A stretch of 64,000 nt of DNA from Meinhardsimonia xiamenensis (GTDB taxonomy: Bacteria; Pseudomonadota; Alphaproteobacteria; Rhodobacterales; Rhodobacteraceae), in NCBI RefSeq assembly GCF_900102905.1, contig NZ_FNFV01000001.1, forward strand, positions 441,501 through 505,500, in the 5' to 3' direction. Under the pieces are notes generated by a model that was not told the DNA's origin, searched no databases, and worked only from the letters and a program-made list of their open reading frames with translations. Below are positions 40,628-49,504 of this stretch, piece after piece. A program made the position numbers and the translations under genes. Each line of letters starts with the position of its first letter. Position 1 is the first letter of the stretch.

Positions 40628-41662
40628 TCAGGTCACCTCCTCGGGCAGGTGCGAGTAGAGACCTTCGTAGATCGGCTCCAGAGTGGTGCTGTCGAACAGC
40701 GAGGACACCGACGTTCCGTTCCAGATGTTTATGATCGCCTGCGCGAAGACCGGGGCAACCGGAACGATGCGGATGCGGGAGGCGCGGCGCACGGCCTCGG
40801 TCGGTTCGATGGTGTCGGTGATGACGAGGGTCTTCATCACCGAGTTCTCGATGCGCTCGACCGCCGGACCGGAGAGCACGCCGTGGGTGATGTAGGAGTG
40901 CACCTCGCTGGCGCCGTTCTCGATCAGCACTTCGGCCGCCTTGCACAGCGTGCCCGCGGTATCGACGATGTCATCGACGATGATGCAGATCTTGTCCTTC
41001 ACGTCGCCGATGACGGTCATCTCGGCGACTTCGCCGGGCTTCTCGCGGCGCTTGTCGACGATCGCCAGGGCGCAGCCAATGCGCTTGGCCAGCTCCCGGG
41101 CCCGTGCCACGCCGCCGACGTCAGGCGAGACCACGGTCACTTCGTTCAGCCGGCCGCGGAAGACATGCATGATGTCAAGCGCGAACACGGGCGAGGCGTA
41201 AAGGTTGTCGACGGGGATGTCGAAGAACCCCTGGATCTGGGCGGCGTGCAGATCCATCGTCAGCACCCGCTCGATCCCGGCCTCGACCATCATGTTGGCC
41301 ACGAGTTTGGCCGAGATCGGCGTGCGCGCCTTGGTGCGGCGGTCCTGCCGGGCGTAGCCGAAATAGGGAATCACGCCGGTGATCCGCGCCGCCGATGACC
41401 GGCGCAACGCGTCGGTCATGATCAGGAGTTCCATCAGGTTGTCATTCGCGGGCTTGGAGGTCGGCTGGATGATGTACATGTCCTCGCCGCGGACGTTCTC
41501 GAAAACCTCGACGAAGATTTCCTGATCGTTGAAGCGTTCGACGCGCGCATCGACAAGGTCAACCGACATGCCGCGATGCATGGACATGCGCCGGGCGATG
41601 GCACGGGCCAGGGTACGGTTGGCATTGCCCGCGATGAGCTTGGGTTCGGAGGTCAGTCGCAT
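40628..41662 (-). CDS. prs: Ribose-phosphate pyrophosphokinase
   Basis: A 344-residue enzyme making PRPP from ribose 5-phosphate and ATP for nucleotide, histidine and tryptophan synthesis. Signatures: the flexible-loop region, [21 protein letters not shown], the [19 protein letters not shown] class I motif, and the PRPP-binding [13 protein letters not shown]. The start ATG 41662 ([13 protein letters not shown]) is selected by homology; the frame runs further up to 41710. It is divergent from the isomerase gene, and overlapping promoter-like sequences lie between them. Confidence 0.96.
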   Translation of the reverse strand: MRLTSEPKLIAGNANRTLARAIARRMSMHRGMSVDLVDARVERFNDQEIFVEVFENVRGEDMYIIQPTSKPANDNLMELLIMTDALRRSSAARITGVIPYFGYARQDRRTKARTPISAKLVANMMVEAGIERVLTMDLHAAQIQGFFDIPVDNLYASPVFALDIMHVFRGRLNEVTVVSPDVGGVARARELAKRIGCALAIVDKRREKPGEVAEMTVIGDVKDKICIIVDDIVDTAGTLCKAAEVLIENGASEVHSYITHGVLSGPAVERIENSVMKTLVITDTIEPTEAVRRASRIRIVPVAPVFAQAIINIWNGTSVSSLFDSTTLEPIYEGLYSHLPEEVT

Positions 41663-41703
41663 GGGAAGTGTCCGTGGCAGCGGGATATGACGGATTCGTG
41701 ACG

Positions 41704-41731
41704 TTGACACCGCTTATCACCCCGATACGCT
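41704..41731 (+). promoter_or_regulatory. Candidate promoter of the isomerase gene, overlapping that of prs
   Basis: TTGACA (41704-41709), a 16-bp spacer and TACGCT (41726-41731), 35 bp before ATG 41767. On the other strand TTGGAA (41739-41734), a 16-bp spacer and ATAAGC (41717-41712) form a weaker pair pointing to prs. Confidence 0.45.
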
Positions 41732-41766
41732 CATTCCAACAAGCAGCGGGCAGCGGAGAGGCCGGA

Positions 41767-42360
41767 ATGGCGCATGTGGACTACTTCTTTTCGGTGATCT
41801 CGCCCTTTGCCTATCTGGCCGGAACGCGGCTTGAGGAGATCGCGGCCCGTCATGGCGCCACCATTCGCTACGTACCGGTGGACATCGTGGCGCTGTTTCA
41901 GCGCACCGGCGGGCTTCTGCCCGCCGAGCGCCATCCCGCGCGGCAGGCCTATCGGTTGCAGGAACTGCGCCGCCAGTCGGAAAAGCTCGGGCTTCCCATC
42001 AACCTTCAGCCTGCCTTCGTTCCGACAAATCAGGCGCCCGCCTCCTACGCCATCATCACCGCCCAGAAGGAGGGAGGCGGTGACCTGGGCGCGCTCGTGC
42101 ACGGGCTGTTGCGCGCGGCCTGGGCGGAGGATCGCAACATTGCCGAGGATGATGTGATTCGGGACTGTCTCGCCGCGGCGGGTTTCGACCCGGCGCTTGC
42201 CGACCGGGGCATGCTCGCCGGTGCCGAGGAATATGCCGCCAATCTCGAGGAGGCGGTGAACCGCGGGGTTTTCGGCTCTCCGTTCTATCTTCTGGGAGAG
42301 GAGGCCTTCTGGGGACAGGACCGGCTGGAGGATCTTGAACGCGCGCTGGCACGCAGCTGA
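41767..42360 (+). CDS. 2-hydroxychromene-2-carboxylate isomerase (DsbA/GST-kappa-like)
   Basis: A 197-residue thioredoxin-fold enzyme of the NahD/GST-kappa family, glutathione-dependent in characterised cases. Visible signatures are DYFFSVISPFAYLAG, with the Ser-Pro in the active-site position, the domain's helical insertion, and NRGVFGSPFYLLGEEAFWGQDRLEDLE at the C-terminus. No aromatic-degradation genes surround it, so the naphthalene-pathway name is only a family label. ATG 41767 has GGAGAGGCCGGA upstream. Confidence 0.87.
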   Translation: MAHVDYFFSVISPFAYLAGTRLEEIAARHGATIRYVPVDIVALFQRTGGLLPAERHPARQAYRLQELRRQSEKLGLPINLQPAFVPTNQAPASYAIITAQKEGGGDLGALVHGLLRAAWAEDRNIAEDDVIRDCLAAAGFDPALADRGMLAGAEEYAANLEEAVNRGVFGSPFYLLGEEAFWGQDRLEDLERALARS

Positions 42361-42376
42361 GGGCCCTGGTGTGTCG

Positions 42377-42425
42377 CGGGGGCTCCGCCCCCGAACCCCC
42401 GGGGTATTTGCACCCAGGATGATGG
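42377..42425 (+). repeat. Composite intergenic repeat, copy B
   Basis: A 7-bp stem CGGGGGC/GCCCCCG (3-nt loop, 42377-42393) is followed by AACCCCCGGGGTATTTG, CACCCAGGATG and ATGG. It lies between the isomerase gene and the P-loop kinase gene, oriented with transcription; the hairpin is 17 bp after the upstream stop. Confidence 0.7.
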
Positions 42426-42496
42426 AGGCAGGAGGCGGGGCCGGTGGCCCAAGGGGCGGGCGGGCACCGCCACGGGACGCCTTCGGGAGCACGGGG

Positions 42497-43174
42497 ATGG
42501 AGCAGGTTGTCATGGAGAGCGGGGTGGATGCGGCCGCGGCGCAGATCGCGGCGCGGCTCGAAGGACGCATGCCGCGCGGGCGGCGGCTGCGCCTTGCCGT
42601 TGCCGGGCCACCGGGTTCGGGCAAGTCGACGGTTGCCGAGGCTCTGGTGCGGCGCCTCAACGCCGGTCGCGCTGAAGGGCCGGCGGCGCTGGTGCCGATG
42701 GATGGATTTCATCTCGACAATCGGCTGCTCGAGGCGCGCGGGCTGCTGGCCCGCAAGGGGGCGCCGGAAACCTTCGATGGGGCAGGGTTTGCCCATATGG
42801 TGCGCCGCCTCGGTACCGAGGATGAGGTGGTGATACCGGTCTTCGACCGCTCCCGCGAGATCGCGATTGCCGGCGCGGCCGTGGTTGGCCCCGCAGCGGG
42901 CGTTGCCGTGATAGAGGGAAACTACCTTCTGCTCGACGAGGCGCCATGGCGGGACCTTGCCGGGGAATGGGATCTTTCGGTGTTTCTCGAGGTGGACGAG
43001 GCCGAGCTCGAGCGACGCCTGATGGCGCGCTGGCTCGGGCATGGCTACAGCGAAGAGGCCGCGCGCGCCAAGGTGGACGGCAATGACCTTCCGAATGCCC
43101 GGCGGGTGCTGGCCCGGCGGCTGCCCTGCGATCTGGTGCTTCAGACCCGGCTGAAGGAGAAGCGCGAGAGTTGA
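42497..43174 (+). CDS. Uridine kinase-like P-loop kinase (YggC/FrcK family)
   Basis: A 225-residue P-loop kinase. Walker A AVAGPPGSGKSTVAEAL spans about residues 36-52; PMDGFHLDN is the substrate-binding signature shared with uridine kinase and pantothenate kinase; VIEGNYLLLDE (about 138-148) and FLEVDEAELERRLMARW follow. Members include a kinase associated with fructose ABC transporters, but no transporter is next to it, so the substrate (nucleoside, sugar or vitamin) is open. The start is ATG 42497. Its 3' end overlaps the convergent aldose epimerase gene by 34 bp. Confidence 0.85.
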   Translation: MEQVVMESGVDAAAAQIAARLEGRMPRGRRLRLAVAGPPGSGKSTVAEALVRRLNAGRAEGPAALVPMDGFHLDNRLLEARGLLARKGAPETFDGAGFAHMVRRLGTEDEVVIPVFDRSREIAIAGAAVVGPAAGVAVIEGNYLLLDEAPWRDLAGEWDLSVFLEVDEAELERRLMARWLGHGYSEEAARAKVDGNDLPNARRVLARRLPCDLVLQTRLKEKRES

Positions 43175-44166
43175 CGGTAACGCTCGCCCGGGCCGAAGCA
43201 GATCGACGGAAAGCCGGGGTGGTTCGGCGCGTCGGGCCAGGCTTGCGGCTCGAGTGCCAGCCCGCAGAACCGGCCAAGCAGGCGCCCGTCATGCCCCGGC
43301 AGAGGCGGCTCGGGGCCACGGGCGGAGTCGTAGACCTGGAGGCCCGGCTCGGTGGTGTCGATGGCCATGCACAGGCCGGAGGCGCCGGTGAGTTCGCACG
43401 CCCGGGTGATGTCGCGCCGCTCCCCGGCGAGGCAGAAGTTGTGATCGAGGCGGACGTCATGCGCGGGGTCGAGCACGCGGCCTGCGCGAAAGTCGAAGGG
43501 CGTGTCCGCGACCGGTGCCGGCCCGTCGATGGGGATGAGGTGCTCGTCCACCGGCAGGTAGCGGTCGGCGGCGATCCTGAGGCGGTGGCCGGCGATGGTG
43601 GGAGTGCCGTCGAGGTTCCAGAACCCGTGATGGGCGAAGTTCAGAAGTGTCGGCGCGTCGCTTTCCGCCTCGATGGTCAGCTCCATCGCGCCGTCCTCGG
43701 TGAGGGCGTAGCGCGCGCTGACGTGCCGGTTGCCGGGAAAGCCGCCAAGCCCGTCCGGAAGGGCGAGCGTCAGGGTCACGGCCGACGGGTCGAGCGACTG
43801 CACACGCCAGATCTGCGCGTGAGTGCCTTCGGGGCCGCCGTGCAGCGTGGTGCGACCGCCTTCATTGGCGGGGAAATGGTGCTCTTCCCCGGCGATGCGC
43901 GCGCAGGCGCCGCCGATGCGGTTGGCCACCGGCCCCACAATGGCGCCGAAGTAGCGCAATGGGCCGGCATAGAGGCCGAGTTCCGGCGAGCCAAGGGCGG
44001 GAGAGTGCTCGACGCCCTCAAGGCGAAGCTCGTGGAGTATGGCGCCGAGGGTCAGCACCCGGGCCCACATTGGCCCGCGTGCGATGACGACGGCCTCTAC
44101 AGCCCGGCCATCGGGCAGGCTGCCGAAGGGCGCGACGCCGGGCGTGGGCGGAACGGATGTCATCAT
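43141..44166 (-). CDS. Aldose 1-epimerase family protein (galactose mutarotase-like)
   Basis: A 341-residue mutarotase interconverting alpha and beta anomers of a sugar. Catalytic elements are HHGFWNLDG (with the catalytic His), the upstream GGRTTLHGGPEG, and a Glu near ALEPQAWPDAPNHPGFP. GPVANRIGGACARI is typical for the family. The start is ATG 44166, overlapping the stop of the lactonase gene as ATGA, so the two are coupled. The pair suggests oxidation of a sugar to an aldonic acid: the epimerase presents the right anomer and the lactonase opens the lactone. Confidence 0.92.
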   Translation of the reverse strand: MMTSVPPTPGVAPFGSLPDGRAVEAVVIARGPMWARVLTLGAILHELRLEGVEHSPALGSPELGLYAGPLRYFGAIVGPVANRIGGACARIAGEEHHFPANEGGRTTLHGGPEGTHAQIWRVQSLDPSAVTLTLALPDGLGGFPGNRHVSARYALTEDGAMELTIEAESDAPTLLNFAHHGFWNLDGTPTIAGHRLRIAADRYLPVDEHLIPIDGPAPVADTPFDFRAGRVLDPAHDVRLDHNFCLAGERRDITRACELTGASGLCMAIDTTEPGLQVYDSARGPEPPLPGHDGRLLGRFCGLALEPQAWPDAPNHPGFPSICFGPGERYRQLSRFSFSRV

Positions 44167-45029
44167 GGCGTCACCTTGAATTCCGGAAGGCCACGCCCGG
44201 CGCCCTCGAGGGCGAAGGTCATGCCGTTCTGCGGCTCGGCGGCAAGGATGGCCGCGTCGAGATCCTGCCGGGCCGAGGTGCAGAAGAGGGTGGAGAGCCC
44301 CTCTCCCCCGAAGGCGGGGCAGGAGGAGTGCCGGGCGGGAATGGCCACCGCCCCTTCGAAGCGGCCGTCAGGCGCGTAGACGGCCACGCGCGCGGCGCCC
44401 CACTGGGCGGTCCAGACCCGCCCTTCGGCGTCCACCACCGCGCCGTCGGGGTTCAGCTTCTCCGCGCGCAGGTCGATGAACACCTCCGGCTCCCCCTTGG
44501 GCCAGCCGTCGCGCGGCGAGAGTTTCTGGCGCATGATCCGCCCCTTCAGCGTGTCGCAGAAATAGGCGCATTCGCGCGGGGCGTCGAAACAGATCGCATT
44601 CGGGATCGCGACCGGCGCGAATAGCTGGCGCAGTTCACCCCGGAAATAGCGGTAGATCGCGCCGCGCTCGCCCCGCGCCCCGGCCTTGGCCATGGTCCCG
44701 ATCCAGAAGCCGCCCCATGGATCGGCGCGTCCGTCGTTGCTGCGCGTGCCGGGCCGGTCGGCCTCGAGCGCGGCGACATCTTCACGGGCGCCGGTTTCAA
44801 GATCGAAGGTGAAAAGCGCGGTCTCGGAAGCGATCAGGAGCCGGTCACGGTCAATCCAGCCGGCGGCGGAGACAAGCTCGTCGAACTGCCATTCGAGCGG
44901 CTGGTCATCCGCCCGACTGAGGAGCTTTCCGGCAAGGATGTCGAACCAGAAAAGCTGCCCGCGTTCGGGATGCCAGAGCGGGCCCTCGCCCAGCTCGCAG
45001 GCACGGTCGTCAAAGATCGTGGCGTTCAT
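44163..45029 (-). CDS. SMP-30/gluconolactonase/LRE family protein
   Basis: A 288-residue six-bladed beta-propeller lactonase. Metal-binding residues are visible at LGEGPLWHPE (Glu), RSNDGRADPWGGFWIGTM (Asn and Asp) and KLNPDGAVVDAEGRVW (Asp). It should hydrolyse an aldonolactone. ATG 45029 follows GAGGGAAAAGCC. No sugar dehydrogenase lies beside it; an IlvD/Edd sugar-acid dehydratase is 4.5 kb away on the other strand. Confidence 0.9.
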   Translation of the reverse strand: MNATIFDDRACELGEGPLWHPERGQLFWFDILAGKLLSRADDQPLEWQFDELVSAAGWIDRDRLLIASETALFTFDLETGAREDVAALEADRPGTRSNDGRADPWGGFWIGTMAKAGARGERGAIYRYFRGELRQLFAPVAIPNAICFDAPRECAYFCDTLKGRIMRQKLSPRDGWPKGEPEVFIDLRAEKLNPDGAVVDAEGRVWTAQWGAARVAVYAPDGRFEGAVAIPARHSSCPAFGGEGLSTLFCTSARQDLDAAILAAEPQNGMTFALEGAGRGLPEFKVTP

Positions 45030-45094
45030 CGCCGGCTTTTCCTCCCTCACACCAGCACAGCCCGGGCCGGGAGCCGTACCCGGCCCGCCTGCGC

Positions 45095-46105
45095 CTAGCG
45101 CCGGGCGCATTGGGCGAGCGATTCGGCGAGCCCGAGGATCAGGCGCGCATATTCGCCCTGGGCGGCGCGAAGTTCCAGCCCCAGAAAATCGACCACAACC
45201 ATCGGCAGCCCGGTGTCGGCGGCAAGCCGTCGCATGGCCGGGGAGGGTGCGGGCGCTTCGGCCACGAGGCACAGCAGCTCGCCCGTGGCCAAGGTCTCGC
45301 GCAGCCACGCCATGCGGTGCGCGCCCGCCGCGGTGGCATCGCTGTCGGCAAGGCTGGCGCGGATGTGCAGGCCGAAACGGTCGGCGAAATGGGCCCAGGC
45401 GTCATGCTGAACGATCAAGCCGATCTCCCCGAGCGCGGCGAGCCGTTCGCGCACCGCGGCCTCGGCCTGCGCGATCCGGGCCTGTCCCGCCCGGGCGTTT
45501 TCGCGGTAGTGCATTGCCGCGCCGGGATCGATCTCGGCGAGCGCTTCGGCGATGGCTTCGACCCAGACGGCGGCGTTTGCCGGGTCGAGCCAGGCATGCG
45601 GATCGCGCGTGCCATGGGCGTGGTCGTGACTGTGATGCGCGTCCTCGGCATGCGTGTGGGCCTGGTCACCCCCATGCTCGTGATCGTGCCCCGACTCGTG
45701 TCCGTGCAGGCCGGCCGGCGCCTCTTCCGAGGCTCTGGGATCGGCGAACAACGGCGCGCGCGTGATCGTGCCGGGCACGTCGAGAAGCGTCAGGCGCCGT
45801 GCCCTGGGAGCAAGATTGTCAAGAGCATCGGCGAGCCAGGGCGTAAGCTCCGGCCCGACCCAGACAACGAGATCGGCCGAAGCGATGGCGCGCGCCTCGC
45901 CCGGCTTCAGCTGCATGTGATGCGGGTCGGCCGCGCCGCGAACGAGCAGCGCCGGTTCGAACCGGTCACCTGCCACCTCGGCGACGAGCGCCGCGACCGG
46001 GGCGATGTCGGCCACCACGCGCGGCGCCTCGGCGCGCAGGGCGGGCGCGGCGGCAATGGCCGTGGCGACGGCGGAAAGGCAGGCGAGGAAATTGCGGAAG
46101 AACAT
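45095..46105 (-). CDS. znuA: Zinc ABC transporter substrate-binding protein
   Basis: A 336-residue periplasmic zinc-binding lipoprotein-like receptor of the ZnuABC importer. A signal peptide spans about residues 1-24 (ending ALRA). Zinc ligands lie in DPHHMQLKP and RDPHAWLDP. Between them is the His/Asp/Glu-rich loop (about 130-165; HGHESGHDHEHGGDQ) that marks zinc rather than manganese receptors. A Cys pair is absent from the mature N-terminus, so it is soluble. It is divergent from zur-znuC-znuB, with the Zur box in the 84-bp spacer. Confidence 0.94.
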   Translation of the reverse strand: MFFRNFLACLSAVATAIAAAPALRAEAPRVVADIAPVAALVAEVAGDRFEPALLVRGAADPHHMQLKPGEARAIASADLVVWVGPELTPWLADALDNLAPRARRLTLLDVPGTITRAPLFADPRASEEAPAGLHGHESGHDHEHGGDQAHTHAEDAHHSHDHAHGTRDPHAWLDPANAAVWVEAIAEALAEIDPGAAMHYRENARAGQARIAQAEAAVRERLAALGEIGLIVQHDAWAHFADRFGLHIRASLADSDATAAGAHRMAWLRETLATGELLCLVAEAPAPSPAMRRLAADTGLPMVVVDFLGLELRAAQGEYARLILGLAESLAQCARR

Positions 46106-46161
46106 GTGACACCATCCCTTGTTGCTTGCGGTGCGTGCGGGCGCGGACTATAAACACAGAC

Positions 46162-46179
46162 GTAATGTTATAACAAGAC
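46162..46179. promoter_or_regulatory. Zur operator between znuA and zur
   Basis: GTAATGTTATAACAAGAC contains the perfect palindrome TGTTATAACA (46166-46175) and resembles the AT-rich Zur boxes of alphaproteobacteria. It lies 11 bp before the zur start and 57 bp before the znuA start, so one site could control both directions. Confidence 0.65.
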
Positions 46180-46189
46180 GGGAACAGCC

Positions 46190-46714
46190 ATGGGCAACCG
46201 GAATGAGCGGGGCGCGCCCGAGCGGCCGCAGGCTGTGCTGGCCTTCTCGCAGCATGACCATGCCGCCTGTCGGGGGGCGGCGCTGGCGGCGGCCGAGCGT
46301 GTTGCGGCGCAGCGGGGCGCGCGCCTCACGCCCGTGCGGCGCCGGGCGCTCGAGATACTGCTGGAGGAACACCGCGCGCTCGGGGCCTATGAGCTGCTTG
46401 AGCGGCTCGCCGCCGAGGGCTACGGCCATCAGCCGCCGGTGGCCTACCGCGCGCTGGACTTTCTCGTCGAGCACGGGCTTGCGCACCGCATCCGCCGCCT
46501 CAACGCCTTTGCCGCCTGCACCTGCCCTGATGCCGAGCACGCGCCGGCGTTTCTGATCTGCCGCCAGTGCAACGCCGTGGCGGAGGTGGCCGCGCCACGG
46601 GCGCGAGAGGGTCTTGAGGTGGATGCGGCGGCGCTCGGCTTCGCGCCGGAGCGGGTGATGATCGAGGCGCTCGGGCTCTGCCCGGCGTGCGACGGCGGCG
46701 AGGCGGACAGGTGA
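46190..46714 (+). CDS. zur: Fur family transcriptional regulator Zur
   Basis: A 174-residue Zn-sensing repressor. The winged helix (RGARLTPVRRRALEILLEEHRALGAYELLERLA) lies at about residues 43-80. The regulatory metal ligands are in the Cys/His dimerisation domain: CTCPDAEHAPAFLICRQC (structural-zinc cysteines) and the C-terminal CPACDGG. The N-terminal about 40 residues are longer than in classical Fur and include HDHAAC, which may contribute to metal binding. It is first in the operon with znuC and znuB, so it probably autoregulates. ATG 46190 follows CGGGAAC. Confidence 0.92.
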   Translation: MGNRNERGAPERPQAVLAFSQHDHAACRGAALAAAERVAAQRGARLTPVRRRALEILLEEHRALGAYELLERLAAEGYGHQPPVAYRALDFLVEHGLAHRIRRLNAFAACTCPDAEHAPAFLICRQCNAVAEVAAPRAREGLEVDAAALGFAPERVMIEALGLCPACDGGEADR

Positions 46715-47484
46715 GCGGCGAGGCCGGCGCGCTCATCGTGGCGGAGAATCTCCGCGCCGGCTATGGCGGCCGCGTGGTTCTCGACGACATAAACCTGGCG
46801 ATCCGGCCCGGAGAGATCGTCACCATCGTCGGGCCGAACGGCAGCGGCAAGTCCACCCTGCTGCGCGCGCTTCTGGGGGTGATCCGGCCGATCTCGGGGC
46901 GGGTCCGGCTCGCCCCGGGCCTGCGTATCGGCTACGTGCCGCAAAGGCTGGCCGTTGACGCGACACTGCCGATGACGGTGGCGCGCTTCCTGTCACTGCC
47001 CGTGCGCCGCAGCAGGGCAGAGACGGCGGCGGCGCTTGCGCGGGTGGGTGTTGCCGGGCTCGAGGGTCGTCAGCTGGCGTCCCTCTCCGGCGGGCAGCTG
47101 CAAAGGGTTCTGCTCGCACGCGCGCTGATGTCGCATCCCCAGATCCTCATTCTGGACGAGCCGACACAGGGCCTTGACCAGCCGGGCGAGGCGGCTTTCT
47201 ACCGGCTGATCGAGGAGATCAGGGCCGAGACCGGCGCGGCGGTGCTTCTCGTCAGCCACGACCTGCACGTGGTGATGAGCGCGTCGGACCGGGTGATCTG
47301 CCTCAACGGGCACATATGTTGCGAGGGCACGCCGCAGGTCGTCTCCGAAGCGCCGGAATATCGCGCGTTGTTCGGGCTCGGCACCGGCGGGGCGCTCGCG
47401 CTCTACCGCCACGAGCATGCGCATCACCACGGACCGGCACATCCGGCTGCCGCATGTGAAGCAGAGGAGCCCGACCATGCCTGA
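46711..47484 (+). CDS. znuC: Zinc ABC transporter ATP-binding protein
   Basis: A 257-residue ATPase of the zinc importer. It has Walker A GPNGSGKSTLL (about residues 41-51), the signature LSGGQLQRVLLARAL, Walker B LILDEPTQGLD and the H-loop LLVSHDLHVV. The C-terminal tail is His-rich (HEHAHHHGPAH), as is common for ZnuC in this group. GTG 46711 overlaps the zur stop by 4 bp, and its 3' end overlaps znuB by 8 bp. Confidence 0.95.
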   Translation: MSGEAGALIVAENLRAGYGGRVVLDDINLAIRPGEIVTIVGPNGSGKSTLLRALLGVIRPISGRVRLAPGLRIGYVPQRLAVDATLPMTVARFLSLPVRRSRAETAAALARVGVAGLEGRQLASLSGGQLQRVLLARALMSHPQILILDEPTQGLDQPGEAAFYRLIEEIRAETGAAVLLVSHDLHVVMSASDRVICLNGHICCEGTPQVVSEAPEYRALFGLGTGGALALYRHEHAHHHGPAHPAAACEAEEPDHA

Positions 47485-48262
47485 ACCATGGCTCCTGCGC
47501 GCGCTTCTGGCGGGCCTCGGTGTGGCGGTTGCGGCCGGGCCGCTCGGGGCATTCGTGGTCTGGCGGCGGATGGCCTATTTCGGCGATGCCACGGCGCATG
47601 CGGCGATTCTCGGGGTGGCGATCGCGCTTGGCTTCGGCATCTCGGTGACGGCGGGCACGCTTGCGGTGGCGCTTGCGATGGCCCTTGCCGTGAGCGGGCT
47701 GGCCGAGCGCGGGCACGGTATGGATGCGGCCCTTGGCGTCATCGCGCACAGCGCGCTGGCGCTCGGGCTTGTCGCGGTGAGTTTCGTGCAGGGCGTGCGC
47801 GTCGATCTCGCCGCCTTCCTGTTCGGCGACATCCTCGCGGTGGGCCCGCGCGATGTGGCGGTGATCTGGAGCGGGGCAGCCGGTGTCGCTCTGCTGCTTG
47901 CGTGGCGCTGGCAGGCGCTTCTGACCGCCACGCTCAATGACGAGCTGGCGGTTTCCGAGGGCATCGACCCGCGCCGCGAGCGGCTGGTGCTGACGGTGGC
48001 CCTGGCGCTGATGGTCGCTGTGGCGCTGCAGGTTGTCGGCGCGCTCCTGATTTCGGCAATGCTGATCGTGCCGGCCACGGCCGCGCGCGCGCTGTCGCGC
48101 TCGCCCGAGACAATGGCCGTTTGGGCGGTGGTGCTTGGCGCGCTCTCGGTGGTGGCGGGGCTGTGGGGCTCGCTCATGTGGGACACTCCGGCAGGCCCGA
48201 GCATCGTGACCGCCGCGGCGGTGATCTTCGTGGCGCTTCTGCCGCTCGGACGACGGAGATGA
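47477..48262 (+). CDS. znuB: Zinc ABC transporter permease
   Basis: A 261-residue inner-membrane permease of the ABC-3 family with about eight hydrophobic helices. It opens with LLRALLAGLGVAVAAGPLGAFVVWRRMAYFGDATAHAAILG, which includes the family motif with Asp and His, and later has GALLISAMLIVPATAARAL. The start is ATG 47477, within the end of znuC. It completes the znuCB half of the ZnuABC system, whose receptor is the divergent znuA. Confidence 0.94.
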   Translation: MPEPWLLRALLAGLGVAVAAGPLGAFVVWRRMAYFGDATAHAAILGVAIALGFGISVTAGTLAVALAMALAVSGLAERGHGMDAALGVIAHSALALGLVAVSFVQGVRVDLAAFLFGDILAVGPRDVAVIWSGAAGVALLLAWRWQALLTATLNDELAVSEGIDPRRERLVLTVALALMVAVALQVVGALLISAMLIVPATAARALSRSPETMAVWAVVLGALSVVAGLWGSLMWDTPAGPSIVTAAAVIFVALLPLGRRR

Positions 48263-48365
48263 CGGCGGGGTGCTTGCGGGCGGGCGGCCGATGCGCCACC
48301 TTCGAGATCGGCGGGGGCGGACACCTGCACGCTCCGGCCTGATGCGAGCCTGACGCGAGGATGTG

Positions 48366-49397
48366 ATGCCCGAGACCCATCTAGTCACCGGCGCGGCCGG
48401 CTTCATCGGCTTCCACCTTGCCAACCGGCTTTTGAAGGAAGGTCACCGCGTCATCGGCTTCGACTCGGTGACCGAATATTACGACCCGGTCCTGAAACGC
48501 CGGAGGCTGGAGATCCTCGGCAAGCAGGAAGGCTTCGATTTCGTGGAGGAGGCGCTGGAGACGCCGGGCGCCCTCGATGCGCTGTTCTCGCATGTGCGGC
48601 CGGCGATGGTCTGGCACCTCGCGGCGCAGGCGGGTGTGCGCTACTCGCTGGAGGCGCCCGAAAGCTACCTGCAATCGAACATCACCGGCACCTTCCGGCT
48701 GCTCGAGGCGGCCCGCGCCCATCCCCCGCGGCATCTCATGCTGGCCTCGACCTCCTCGGTCTATGGCGCCAACGGCAAGATGCCCTATGCCGAAACCGAC
48801 CGCGCCGACTGGCAGATGTCATTCTACGCGGCCACCAAGAAGGCGACCGAGGCGATGGCGCATTCCTACGCCCATCTTTACGGTCTGCCGACCACCATGT
48901 TCCGCTTCTTTACCGTCTATGGCACATGGGGCCGGCCCGACATGGCCTATTTCAAGTTCGCCGAACGCATCATGGCCGGCAGGCCGATCGACATCTACAA
49001 CCACGGCGACATGAGCCGCGATTTCACCTATGTCGACGATCTGGTGGAGGGGCTGATCCGTCTCGGCGGGGCAGTGCCACCGGCGCCGGGAGCGCGAGGC
49101 GCGCCCATCCCCGGCGACAGCCTTTCGCCGGTGGCGCCCTGGCGGGTGGTCAACATCGGCAACTCCGCGCCGGTCAAGCTCATGGATTTCGTCGCCGCGC
49201 TCGAGCGCGCGCTGGGGCGGAAGGCGAAGTACAACTTCGTCGGCATGCAGCCCGGCGACGTGCCGGCGACCTGGGCCGATGCCTCGCTTCTCGAGGCGCT
49301 GGTGGGCGCGCTGCCCAGGACGCCGCTCGAGGTGGGCCTGCGCCATTTCGCCGAGTGGTATCTTATGGAATACCACAAGCCCGAGCCCGTCGCGTGA
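48366..49397 (+). CDS. NAD-dependent epimerase/dehydratase, UDP-glucuronate 4-epimerase-like
   Basis: A 343-residue short-chain dehydrogenase of the extended class. The NAD-binding motif GAAGFIGFHLA is at residues 9-19; the active site Ser-Tyr-Lys is in ASTSSVYGAN (Ser) and SFYAATKKATE (Tyr-x-x-x-Lys). The surrounding AAQAGVRYSLEAPESYLQSN and VYGTWGRPDMAYFKF are typical of UDP-glucuronate or UDP-glucose epimerases for polysaccharides. ATG 48366 has GCGAGG 5 bp upstream; GTG 48363 is an alternative. No glycosyltransferases flank it. Confidence 0.9.
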   Translation: MPETHLVTGAAGFIGFHLANRLLKEGHRVIGFDSVTEYYDPVLKRRRLEILGKQEGFDFVEEALETPGALDALFSHVRPAMVWHLAAQAGVRYSLEAPESYLQSNITGTFRLLEAARAHPPRHLMLASTSSVYGANGKMPYAETDRADWQMSFYAATKKATEAMAHSYAHLYGLPTTMFRFFTVYGTWGRPDMAYFKFAERIMAGRPIDIYNHGDMSRDFTYVDDLVEGLIRLGGAVPPAPGARGAPIPGDSLSPVAPWRVVNIGNSAPVKLMDFVAALERALGRKAKYNFVGMQPGDVPATWADASLLEALVGALPRTPLEVGLRHFAEWYLMEYHKPEPVA

Positions 49398-49504
49398 TCG
49401 CGCCGCGTCAGCCGTCCGATGGGTGGACGGTGCGGGGTGGCGCTTGCGGCCCAACGCGCTTGGGTGCAGAGAGGGAGCGAGGCTGCTCAGCATGAGGCGA
49501 GGCG

